Shown in pieces: positions 22,039-33,200 of a stretch of 64,000 bases of DNA (position 1 is the stretch's first letter; every line of letters begins with the position of its first letter). Where the stretch lies: the NCBI RefSeq assembly GCF_001949145.1, contig NW_019091598.1, positions 92,458 through 156,457 of the forward strand, read 5' to 3'. Source of the stretch: Acanthaster planci (lineage: Eukaryota; Echinodermata; Asteroidea; Valvatida; Acanthasteridae). The position numbers and the translations under genes are program-made. Under the pieces are notes generated by a model, which worked only from the letters and a program-made list of their open reading frames with translations, was not told the origin of the DNA and did no database searches.

Positions 22039-22291
22039 CACCAGAGAGATTTTGGAATGCAAGTCTACAGTATGTGGGCAGTGAGAAGTCCTTAAGTTGT
22101 TGACTTCTGCACCTGTGGTGGCGAGTCGTCTGTGAAGCGACACTCGTAAGGAATGTTCGTCCAGACTCAGTGAAGTCCAGAGTGTTCCGGGAGAGAGAGT
22201 TTGTGAACGGGTTCCCCAGTTTGTGGGGGCACCAACTCCCATACTTGTGACGGTCATCACGCCCTCGCCGTTTCGTCTCGAGCCCGGTCAT
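22039..22291 (-). CDS. Candidate first coding exon, unknown protein
   Basis: The minus-strand frame starts at ATG (22,291-22,289) in the context GTGAGAATGACC and stays open for 84 codons to a strong donor, GGTG then GTGAGT, at 22,038. The product begins MTGLETKRRGRDDRHKYGSW and has no domain I recognise. The region is more GC-rich than its surroundings, as a gene start can be. A second overlapping frame is also open, so the reading is not proven. No downstream exon could be linked to it. It is either the start of a minus-strand gene extending left or a chance frame. Confidence 0.3.
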
Positions 22292-22743
22292 TCTCACTGG
22301 ACGTAGTCTTTTTAGTCGCCGTTGCAGCTCATTTTTGCACCGTCAAGGACTGAACTGTTTTTCGCCATACGGTGGAGTCCAGCAATCTTCACTGTAGTGC
22401 CTGCCAAGCTCTCGCCTGAGAACATCTGGTTTGTATAAGATCGTTTCTTGATTCTTTATCCTTATCATTGTAAAATAGTTCCAATCAGCATCTTCTTTGT
22501 TATTCTTATTTTTTTTAAATGCTAAGGGTTAATTAAATCATAACTGTTTATTCGTTCCTTATATCGGCGTGATCTTGTTTGATTTCTTTGTTGCATCAGA
22601 GAAAATTTAAGCAACATTCGTAACATTCTCTAAAGCCAAACATTCTATTAAAAATGCTTCTAACAATGATTGAAATTTTAGAATAAAGCGTGGTTTCCAT
22701 ATCGACGTAAGAAAGACAGCAACGACATCAAGACACAAACTAC
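22292..22743. other. No gene recognised
   Basis: Sequence up to an assembly gap. It could hold the promoter of the minus-strand candidate exon, but no specific element is visible. Confidence 0.3.
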
Positions 22744-22913
22744 NNNNNNNNNNNNNNNNNNNNNNNNNNNNNNNNNNNNNNNNNNNNNNNNNNNNNNNNN
22801 NNNNNNNNNNNNNNNNNNNNNNNNNNNNNNNNNNNNNNNNNNNNNNNNNNNNNNNNNNNNNNNNNNNNNNNNNNNNNNNNNNNNNNNNNNNNNNNNNNNN
22901 NNNNNNNNNNNNN
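22744..22913. other. Assembly gap, 170 N
   Basis: Run of 170 undetermined bases. Protein frames drawn across it are meaningless. Confidence 1.
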
Positions 22914-24099
22914 CCTATGGAAACATTTCCTTCCTCCATATGGCTATACGGAGGTGTCACCATCAATGCAAATGCAAACCATCTGCAATTAAGCGAGGTT
23001 CAATCTTGCCTCGTACCAAGTCGAGTCGTCCACAGTACGACTTGAGTCTATTGAGTTGCTAAGTACTTGTGGAGTACAAAGTACCTAGGCATACAGCGCA
23101 AAATACATGTACACGCGTCTGACTTAATTTGGCAGGAAGCGGTGTACATGTAAACATGTGTCACGCCGGGTTTCGACTAAAGTAACCATATTCATCATGC
23201 TCAAGAAAACACGTGTACGTGGACATGTAATAATCAAGTGAACTCGTGGAAGCGTGCGTTCGTTGCAATAGAAATTTAAAATACAGTTACTTGTACTCAT
23301 GTACATGTACAGTTTAAGCCCCTACGCGCACATGGCATACCTTGTACAGCGATGAAAACAAATCCAGGAGTGTTAAAATGACCTACTACTGTCTTCTGCA
23401 GAGGGAAATTTCTGTTGCCAGTGCCAGGGCACTCATCGATGTGAACAGTTCAGTCGGGCAGAGCCTGGCAAAGAAGGCAGCGATATTTTGCTGGGTTTGC
23501 TGAAAAACATCTCTGCAAGAAGGTGGACTCTGACGTAACAGATCTTTAAAAGATGCACAAATACAATAGTACTAGAGATGCTTCCCTTTTCAGGTTCATC
23601 AACCATGATTCCTTGTTCCAGACTGGACTGGTCTACCACCACAACAAGAACTGTTACCATGGTAATACTAACCAGATTTCACCAGAAGATAAATAACCCG
23701 AACCATGGATGATGTTTCTGAATAATACCAAGTGCCGCGGAGTTTTGCTTAACTTCAAAACTGAAAACGACATCATTTGTTTGAGTACAAATATTCATAC
23801 TACATTGTTCAAGGAGACAAGGGGGGGTCATTTTAATGGCCAGGTGCCGCGCAAATATTTGACCTGTTGATATATGATCAGAAAGCGATTGCTTTTAGGC
23901 TATCAATGTTTATTATTACTAAGAATGCAAAGGAACACTTCAGGTCGTTACCGGTGGCGCGCTAGCTACTATCGATGTTATTAGAAGACTGCCCTTATGG
24001 GTCGTCGTCTGTTTGTCGGGGCCCCAGCATGGAGGTCCCCGTTGTGGCGTTAGGGGTGCGCCGCAACAAATAAATTGCCATAGACATCAATGATAAATC
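22914..24099. other. No gene recognised; ACATGTACA words
   Basis: Contains several ACATGTACA-type words (23,105, 23,140, 23,300) and short frames on both strands without motifs. Nothing else is supported. Confidence 0.35.
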
Positions 24100-24545
24100 C
24101 TCATACTCCACCATTATTTGAAAAATACAACTCTCACAGGTGTTCAGGCTGCACAGAAAGACGATGTTCGATATGTCCCCTTTCATTTTCCTTTCAACTT
24201 TTAGGGGGGTTGACCAATGAAATTCTGAGAAATTTTCACCAGAGGCAGCCTTCCCCTAAAATGAAGAAAATGTCCCTGCCTAAAAAAGTAGCCATTTTGA
24301 AAAACATCCCTCTGCAAAACACCCAAATAGTGCCACTTTCGGAGACGATTGCACCCACTAAAAATTGCTCAGAACTAGAAGCCCTGTTTCTAGACCAGAG
24401 GTTCAGTGCCATATTTCCACAGTTCCACAATTTCATGCCTCTCAGACCTCTCTATAATATAGAATATTTTGAGTGTATTACTTTCATTAATGAGCTCAGC
24501 GGATATATTTCTGGCCTATTTACATGGGTGCAGCCCTGGGCCCGG
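24100..24545 (+). repeat. Dispersed repeat copy A (partner at 31.3 kb)
   Basis: About 440 bp align in the same orientation with 31,290-31,705: CAGGTGT.CAGGCTGCACAG, AAAATGAAGAAAATGTCCCTG, AAAGTAGCCATTTTGAAAAA, CTCTGCAAAAC, CCAGAGGTTCAGTGC and TAATATAGAATATTTTGAG. The plus frame is open for 175 codons, and parts (MKKMSLP.KVAILKN, NIEYFEC..FINEL) are shared with the other copy. Frames drift apart in the middle, so coding is doubtful. It may be a low-copy transposon fragment. Confidence 0.65.
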
Positions 24546-27500
24546 TCAGAGCAAAGAGGTGGGCTGACAGACCCCATCAAAAACTTTTCTCCTCTCTCCA
24601 CTCCCAGCAGATCTTAGAAAATGGCAACGGCGTCGACAGACGTGAACGTACAGTTGAAGCTCACTCTGCAGATACATTGTACTAGGCGCCGGTACCACTC
24701 GGTTGTATATATTGTGCACCCGCCCATGCAGGCTTTGAAACCCGGCAAGAAGAAATCGTCAGCTTGACAACTTGTGATTTAGAATCCTAATCCCAACATA
24801 TTGTTTTTGCTGGGAAAACACAGCATTCTGTGTTGAAACTTCATCAGGTTTTTGTTAGACACCTATCTACCTATCTTTAAATTTTGTGCCCTTTTGCTAA
24901 GATGAACTGTATCTTTAAAGCAAAGTAACTCGAAACAAATTATATACTATCACTGTTTTTCTATATGATCCCTACCTCGTGAAAACAATATCGTGTTTAC
25001 TAAGAAATTGAACTTTGACCCACTGCAGGACAATGATCGTTTTAGGACAATGCAAATGGGGCGCTATAATAAAATGGACAATGTAGGTGCACCCACCTGA
25101 TGCATAATTATTTGTGAAATCAAATTATATTATGGTGCATTTAAAAAGTTTGAACCAGTTATTCATTTTTGGCTAATGGAAAGTTTGAAATTATCTTCCA
25201 GTTCAAATACGCATTATTTGTTGCTTCCCAATGAACAGTGAGGAGGGGCGTGTGATCAAAATGACTCAAGCTCATCCCTCTTGGGTAGAAACGAGGTGGA
25301 CATATATCCCTCATTCCCCGAGATTTACGCCCATGTGGCAACTGTCAGCTGTCTCCATGTATATCCAGTGGTGTGAAGTAATGGCCATTCCGGTTCTCGG
25401 TATTTCGAGATAGAAACTGCCATTGTGTAAACTAAAATCTCTAATTCTTCAGAAAAAAATGGAAGCATTCATGGGTCAATTTTCACCTCTAGAATTTGAA
25501 TTCAACAGAGCTTGGTAACACTGTGAAAGAAACAAGATAACGCTCGGATTGAAATCTCTCTACACTAAGGAAGAACAATGTTTGAGAATTTTATAAACAT
25601 TCCTCAATATCGCACAGAGCTATCAAGAGTGTGTTGTTATAAACTTAATAAGGAATGTCTTAATAATGAAAGCAGCAGAACATCAGAATTTTATATAGCG
25701 TCCACTGCTTTACTTTTACGTCTTTTAACTATAACGGGGAGCTTCTCGGAGGGTTACGTTTGGCATTGTTTATCATGGAAATCTAACTTTCGAAAAGATT
25801 AGCAGACATATTTAATCCAATAAGTACAAAACTATAATTTAACAATTGATTTTTGAGTTTGTTAATGGATTATAAAGAACATGAGCTTTCCTGTGGTATG
25901 TGCAGGCCGTACTGAGTTCACTACTTTATATGTGATAATTATCCTGTTTTTCTTACCTGTATTTCGTGCAGTAGACGCAAAAGGATTCAAAAAGAGCAAA
26001 TAATTTCTAAGAATACGAAACTACTCATGTAGATTGTGGTTTATCTGAAAAATGAACTGCTTTAAAACTTTTGCATCGCCAACCTTGTTGCTATTTTTAT
26101 AATTCCAAACTTTAGCTCATTTTGGATAGAATACTGCATAATGCTTTCGGTGTATCAAATACGTGTATTACTTTCCTGAGCTAGTGTAAGATCATGGTGA
26201 CAAGTTGCTAAACATTCTCCCATTGTGGGATCATTATGGGATCTGAGCTCTAAAACTTCGACTATAATCTGAGCTCTGACATTTTTTTAATCTTTCATAA
26301 TTCGGTCTGTCATAATGGACACACTTTATTGGACATAATTTTTTAACAGGTTTTAAAATGTATATTGTCAAAATGTTACTTTTACAATACACGTCATTTT
26401 TCACGCAAGTAAGGATGCACTAAGCGCAATCACTGATGGTGAACCGAGCTGGGAAGAATAGAACCACTTCTCTTACCACCACGACTAATTTCTCCAGTTC
26501 TTAAAGGAACCAGGAAATGGATTTTTCTTAGAATCACTTTTTGTGTATCTCTGTACTCTTCTTCCATGTATGAAGACTGTTTGACATCTGTTTTGAGTTA
26601 CGTGAACTGAACGGTGCACTTCTTCAAACATTAAAAATTGACCAAGCATTTCTCAACAAGTGAGGGCGCTTTTGCTTTGATGTAAATCCAGGAAGACACG
26701 GTTGAAGTTGCATGTTTTCATGTTGAAATTGTTCATCCAAAATTTGCTATCTGGGAACATTGTGTGAAAACGATTTTTGCTGGATTATTGCCATGCACGT
26801 ACACAGCAATAAATTGCCAAAGAAAGCAAAATCTGCCATAGCAATGGTTAAAAAATCTAGAATTTTTCTGTGCACAAATCAGTGCAACATTGAGATTCAG
26901 TGTCTTGGATGATATCATAGTTCTGCTCATGAATACGCAAATATGTATTAGCATAAAAAACCAAAAAGTATCTAAATATGAGTTAAAAATGCAAAACATA
27001 ATTTAAAATAAGGTTAATTGAAACCCAATGATGCAATTTCAAGGGGATTTTTAGTAAACCTTATTAAAATATTTCTATTTCCTGATTCTTAAAATTAGTA
27101 CTGAGGCTTGATTCAGAGGAGAGTACAGGCAGCACTCTGACCAATGCCACCCCCTGACACATATCTCCTCGTCCACAACAAATGATCTCAGTGATTCGTC
27201 AACATCTTTGAGCTGCTCTGATTGGTGTGAGTCAGCAACCATCAGTGACTTCATGATGATGATGGTGCCCAAGGAGCAAACAGCGACGATCTCAACAATG
27301 AAGACAGATGCTTCATTTCCCCATTACTGTCGAAGGAGTTGCAACAACACAAACCTGACTCCATTCTAGTACTTTAATGAAAATTTTATTTAGTCAAGAG
27401 GGATGAAAAATTCGTCAAATAGAAGGAAAAATCGTTAGTAATGCAAAACCTTAGTCAATTGACGATTTTGCTTACGATTTGGATATGGACAAATTTAATT

Positions 27501-27707
27501 TTGCTGCTACACGATTCTCTAGAATTGCTGGACGACGTAAAATTAGTACAAGATCACTTTCCGTGACGGACTGTGTTTGTAGACATGAATTGACTAATGT
27601 GTATGGTCATGTAAACAAGCGAGACAAATTGTTTTTGGCACGATAAAGATACTGACCAACTTTATAAAACGGCGTGAGCATCACTTTGAAATCCTCACTT
27701 TAGTGTC
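24546..27707. other. No gene recognised
   Basis: Long AT-rich stretch. No motif-bearing frame, splice-framed coding segment, RNA gene or strong inverted repeat was recognised on either strand. Confidence 0.4.
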
Positions 27708-28073
27708 GTGGCGAGATGTAGCGATTTTGACGGATATGCAATGCTTGGCGTAAGTGTTAACGCGCAAATGGAAAAGCACTTAATTTGTCATTTCAGTAGG
27801 CCACGCTCACGAATTAACGGAGTCGATTTTCGTGTCATTGAAAGTGAAACGCATGAACACGTCATGTATGCAAGCCACCCCAAAAACGTACATGGAAAGG
27901 TGCCTTTACCCTGCGCGCGTGTCTTGTCAACGCTAGCGCGCTACGCTGAATTAAAAGTGAACTTTAAATCTTTAGGTGCATCGTTGGAAATAACCTTTTT
28001 CACGGTTTTCTTCAAAATGACTGCTCGCCAGAAATACCAATTTCACATGGAGCCTAGTCCCGCAACCATCTAG
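27708..28073 (+). other. Unassigned 121-codon open frame
   Basis: An open plus-strand frame starting MARCSDFDGYAMLG with a stop at 28,073. It has no recognisable domain or homologue in the window and is not framed by clear splice sites. Its local GC is somewhat higher than its neighbours. It may be chance or a transposon remnant. Confidence 0.15.
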
Positions 28074-30081
28074 GAATCAGCTACACTTTCCAATAATTTC
28101 GTCATTTAGTTTTGGATTACTGCAATTGATGAACTGTACCTTTAAGGACCATTGCACTCCCTGGCTTATTCTGGCCAGTCGCCGGTCTCGTAAGGTAAAT
28201 CGTCACGGACTGACCGGCATAGTTCGATTCCTTTCGTCACAAGGCGCTTCCAGGCTAGTGATGCTGCGGAATGTCAGTCATTTGCAGGGGCATATAGTCA
28301 TGTAAACTATCCCGTCGTGCTTATATCGCTTTGCAGGTTTGCCCTTTGTAAAGGCCCATTTGTGCATGGCAACGGAAAGAAGTAATGTTGCGCAGTGTTT
28401 CTTACAGGAACGGAACCCGATGGACATTTCCGTTGATATTCTGCAGCAATAACCTACATCCAGACCCTTAAACCTATGAGAATGCTAATTGCCATAATGC
28501 GCAATCTTAGTGCAACATCTTCATGATGTTCATCTTTATGAGTTTATGCTACTTATGATGGAAGGGGGCCACACTGCGAAACGACCATCTCGTGTGCACA
28601 GGAGAAATTACGATTTTAAAATCTTTTTACGAAGCACTAAAAATTCCACTTAAATTACAAACTAATACCGAAAACGATTTAATGGGATTTCACACCCCTG
28701 TACATTTTCAACGGCCCGGTGCCCGGTCACACTTCTTGCCGCCAAGGCCATTTGTGCGCATGCGTCCATAATTATGAATTTATTAGTGAGAGATATCTAT
28801 TCTATTCAGGACTATTAAGTGAGGTCATTCTCTGTGGCCTGGGTCAAACGTCACACACTGAATCGAGTGCTGTTACGTGTCCTACGTGTCACCGTTCCTA
28901 CAGTGTGCGAGTGACTGCGACTACGAGGTTGCATGTTCTGATTGTGCGTTCTTTCATAAACCCTGATCTAATTCTGAGGAGAAAAAAGAGGTGTATACAA
29001 ATGAGGTACATGGAAAATATGTCGGCAAATAACTATGCCAAAGCAGTGAACAATATTTGCTCTTCAACAAAAGCCTGATGTTAGAGGTTACCGATTACAC
29101 TGCTGCGTGCTTCTATTTGTGGTTTTTACTGAAGTGGCTCAAAGTACTCATTGTTGAATACTGTAATATCTAACGTCAAAGTAACAACGGTCGTTTCATC
29201 TTTGGATTTTGGACACACTGGTCCCTCACCTGATAGCCTGTGGTCGATCTATATATAAACGCGTGGCACTAGGCCTAGGTGTCTATGGGAAATTTTATTT
29301 CCCTTTGTGTCACAGTCCCGTAGGCCATAGTATTCTGTGACCGATTCAGTGAACGCTGTCCCTGGCTAAATACTGCATACTGCAATATGCCAAAAACCGA
29401 ATTCACCACTCAACCACAGAGCAAGGACTGTGTATTGCTATCAACGGATTACCGTCCCGAAGTGGGCTGCTGTTGACACTATCGACAGGATGAATGCCTT
29501 AGCTTGGAATGCGTTCTGCATGATAAGTTAACGTAGAATTGGATATAATCCGGAAAACTTGGGAAAGGCATGGCTATTATTGGACCAGTGTGCCGCAGTC
29601 CTCTTGATCTTTGGTTGTCGGAAAAGCCGGTTAGAGATCGAGTTCGGTTCAGGGCCGCGTTTTATCTCCAGCTGTTTGCGTGGTACTGTGACACATGCTG
29701 GGATGGAATGTTTCAAAGCATGTCCTTTACGATTCAGCTTCGGGACACCGCATAGAGCTCCGGAAACTTTGTCCTTTGAAAGTGTGTTTAAAGTTAACTT
29801 CATCTTCAGTGAATTCGGGTATGATTTGACCAACGTTATGGAGCGAGTTTGCCCATAATTAAGCGTAAGCGACTTATACATCTTTCGCAACACTTTGCGA
29901 AATACCGACCAGTGGTGCAGTAGGTCCATGATAAATGATATGGGATGGTGGCCTTCGTCGACCTATATACTCCCACTGATAGGCCTACTTATTGTGAGAT
30001 AATAGACCCGTTATTGACAGTTTCGACTTTAATCTTGGTCTCTGTCTAGTTCAGTGGGATTGATGTTAATTGTCAACCACC
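28074..30081. promoter_or_regulatory. Upstream region of the zinc transporter gene
   Basis: About 2 kb before the transporter start codon without a supported gene. Scattered matches to the metal-response-element core TGCRCNC occur (for example TGCACTC near 28,148 and the reverse form GTGTGCA near 28,592), but they are single and far from the ATG. Overlapping frames at 29,528-29,929 are open on both strands and have no recognisable product. The transcription start is unknown. Confidence 0.3.
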
Positions 30082-30258
30082 ATGGGACGGTTCACCGGCA
30101 AGAGTTGTCGGTTCGTGGTGATGATGTCGCTTACCACCTCGTTCTTCCTGGTGGAGCTGGTGACGGGCTACGCGACCAAGTCACTGGCTCTTGTCTCGGA
30201 TTCCTTTCACATGCTGTCCGACATTATAGCTCTGGTCATAGGCTTCCTCGCACTGCGG
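30082..30258 (+). CDS. SLC30A1-like: ZnT1-like exon 1
   Basis: 59 codons from an ATG in a perfect vertebrate-type Kozak context (CCACCATGG) to LALR, donor GTGAGT, phase 0. It encodes helices 1 and 2 with zinc-site residues H43 and D47. An in-frame TTG four codons upstream is not a credible start. Confidence 0.95.
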
Positions 30259-33200
30259 GTGAGTATCATCGTGTCAGTGGAACACACATTGTATTGTATA
30301 TGCAAACATAAGAATTTACTCTAGCATTCTTTTGTACACTACAGCGGGCATGGACGTCTACTTTCCTCCATGTTATTTCAATTCAAGAAGGTATAGTTAC
30401 AGTAAAATAACAAATGCATATGGACGTATCAGATGAATGGCTTGTGATTTATTATTTAAAAAATATAGTTGAAAATAAAGTGATATGATTAGAGCATAAA
30501 CAAAGGAACTACAAATGTGGAAAACGTTAATGCGATAAAAAAGCAATTTCAAAACATTTATACTAGCATTTTGAATGAAGGGAAGGGTACATAATTTAAA
30601 ATTTTAGTTAAAGATGTCTTAAAACTTCAAAAACTGTCCACTCAATTTACAATTACACAGGCGGATAAGACGTGGACAACTATTCTCGAGGCCTTTGTAA
30701 TTTGCCATGATTTTCTCAAATAATAGTAGAGATAGTCTGTTCTTGATTTTCTGTCTTACAGTTTCTTTGACATAAAATTTGTAAATATGTGAAGTTCCAA
30801 TGGACTTTAAACTAGCTTTGGGGAATCTCAATTGCAAATTTTGGGAATGCTCTAAGGGACTTTAATTTGGAAAATGTTTCATTCTACAGTAAATTGTCTC
30901 ACTGTCAGAAAGGTTTGCTCAACTTTTTGGGGTGCTGGGATTATATATAACCAGACAAGGGGTTTTACCTGTATCCTCTAAACCGCAGATTCGTCCTCGA
31001 CCTTTCCGCGACTTCAATAGAACGGAAAAATTTACCTGGCTGAAATCGTGTTCAGATGTTGTGAAATCCCCGTTTATATCGCCAAAGTTTACCCACAAGG
31101 CCGACGTTATGTTTGAGAATCGGCTCCGTTCGCTTGGCCTCGTGCCTACAATGTACATATCACTGCCCTGTATTAGAACATGCACATGTACTACATATAG
31201 AACAACGTGTTGGATCAAAGTCCAAGGACGTCCAGGGTGCACCACTACAAATTAATTCCCATCGACCGCAATGGAAAATCCCCACATTTCATAAATATTT
31301 TAAAAATACTCACATCTCTCACAGGTGTCCAGGCTGCACAGAAAAACGATGATCGACAGGTCCCCTTCCATTTTCCTGTCAATTTTCGGGGGGTTGGCTG
31401 ATGAATTTTTGAGAACGTTTCACCAGAAGCAGACCACCCTTAAAATGAAGAAAATGTCCCTGCCCGGAAAAGTAGCCATTTTGAAAAACCATCCCTCTGC
31501 AAAACGGCCAAATAGTGCCATTTTAGGACCCGACTGCACCCAAATTCCTCAAAAGTGGAAGCCCCGAGTCCGGCCCAGAGGTTCAGTGCAATATTTCTCG
31601 AATTCCTCAATTTTATGGCTCTCGGGACTCTCTAATATAGAATATTTTGAGTGTATAAGTTTTATTAATGAGCTCGGCGTACATATTTTGGGCCTTTTTG
31701 CAAGGGTGCACCCTCAGACGGGTATGTGGAGTTTCATGGCGTCCCCGATGGCTAAATGACGTGTCTTCGGAAATAATATATATTTGTCGCAGCAGGAAAA
31801 TTCCTCATGCTGTCTCAGCAGTAAAAGGTCGGGTTGTCATTGTGGGGTAGTTGCAGCTACCTGCTCGAGCAAGCTTGCACAGTAAACTATGCAGGATTTT
31901 TAGGAACATAATGTATTCATATCTGTGCGAAGTTGCGGAATTTTTCATTGAAGATGCGGAAATTTTCAGTGAAGATGGACATAACATGTGTCCACTAGGA
32001 CCGGTACTTACCTTGTTTTCTCTAAGATATTCTGAACGCAGTCTGCATGATTGATACCGGAAATTGACTGGCCGGGGAGCTATTCCCAGGAGGCACACGA
32101 CCTTGTTTTAAACGTTTGGTTTTTGTTGATCACGACGTCGAAATACATGTACATGTAGGCCTACATGTACGCAGATGCAACGTTGATACCACTTTTTTAC
32201 GACGTACAGTAGAGTATATGCATTCAATGTTGTTTCAACGTTGAACGTTGAAGTTACGTTGCAACCAAGGTTCGATGATTATGCCCTGTTCTCGATGTTG
32301 AATCAAGATACATATCCTACCCTAAATCGACATTGAAAACACGTAGATATACTGTCGTCATAAAAGCAACTTCTATTTAACGTTATGATTGCGCCATTGA
32401 ATTCTTGTTCAGGTCTGCCATCAAATCAACACTAAAAAGATGTCGATATTTTGTCGCGATATAGACACCTTCAAACTAACCTTTTGTCCGCGTATGATGA
32501 CATTGGTCGATGTGTAGATCTGGCTATAAAATTGGCATTTGAAATACGTTGAAATTTTATTATGGTAACGGCACCTGAAAAAGAACATCTGTATTCCACA
32601 TTATGTTAAAGATATTAAAATCATGAAATGATTCGTCCACAAAAATCAACATCGGACGAGTATTGATATTCTGAAGCGATATTTCACCTTTCTGTGCTTT
32701 TGACACAATACTGCATCGACATGCGAATCTGGCCATGAAATCAACATAGGGTATATGTCGATGTCACGGTAATTCCGTCTCGATGGTCTCACCTGAAGAA
32801 CTGCATTTATTGCATATTTATCGTAAACATAGCCCCTGTTGGATCGATGCATATGCTCTATTGGATTGACCATTCAACATCGCAAAGTCGATGCATATGC
32901 TCTATTGGATGGACCATTCAACATCGCAAAGATGTCGATATTCTCAGTGTTGCAAAGCTGTCACTTGATAACCAGCAACAGTTTTTGTGTTTTTGTCACG
33001 ACGTTGGATCTCTGTACAGATTGGTGAGATACTGATCATGTATAAAATCTACACCCAAAAGATGTTGGCATTCTCTCGAAGAAGGCCTACGTGACGGTCT
33101 AGCTGTCAGGTGTGGGATATCTTACTAGAAGCTCTTTTCCCACATGATGTATCAGGCACACGACATAACGTCGAAGTTTAGTTGAAAGCTGGTTGGCTGG

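Noticed and set aside
28200-28260. tRNA-like AGTTCGATTCC
   Set aside because: The T-loop-like word has no matching acceptor, D or anticodon arms.
28140-28600. Metal-response-element cores upstream of the transporter
   Set aside because: Single TGCRCNC matches are expected by chance. They are not clustered and lie more than 1.4 kb from the ATG.
27708-29078. Open frames of about 120 codons at 27.7 and 28.7 kb
   Set aside because: No recognisable motif, no homologue in the window and no exon signals. Listed only as an unassigned frame (27.7 kb) or left out.
29528-29929. Overlapping open frames on both strands upstream of the transporter
   Set aside because: Openness on both strands suggests composition rather than coding, and neither product is recognisable.
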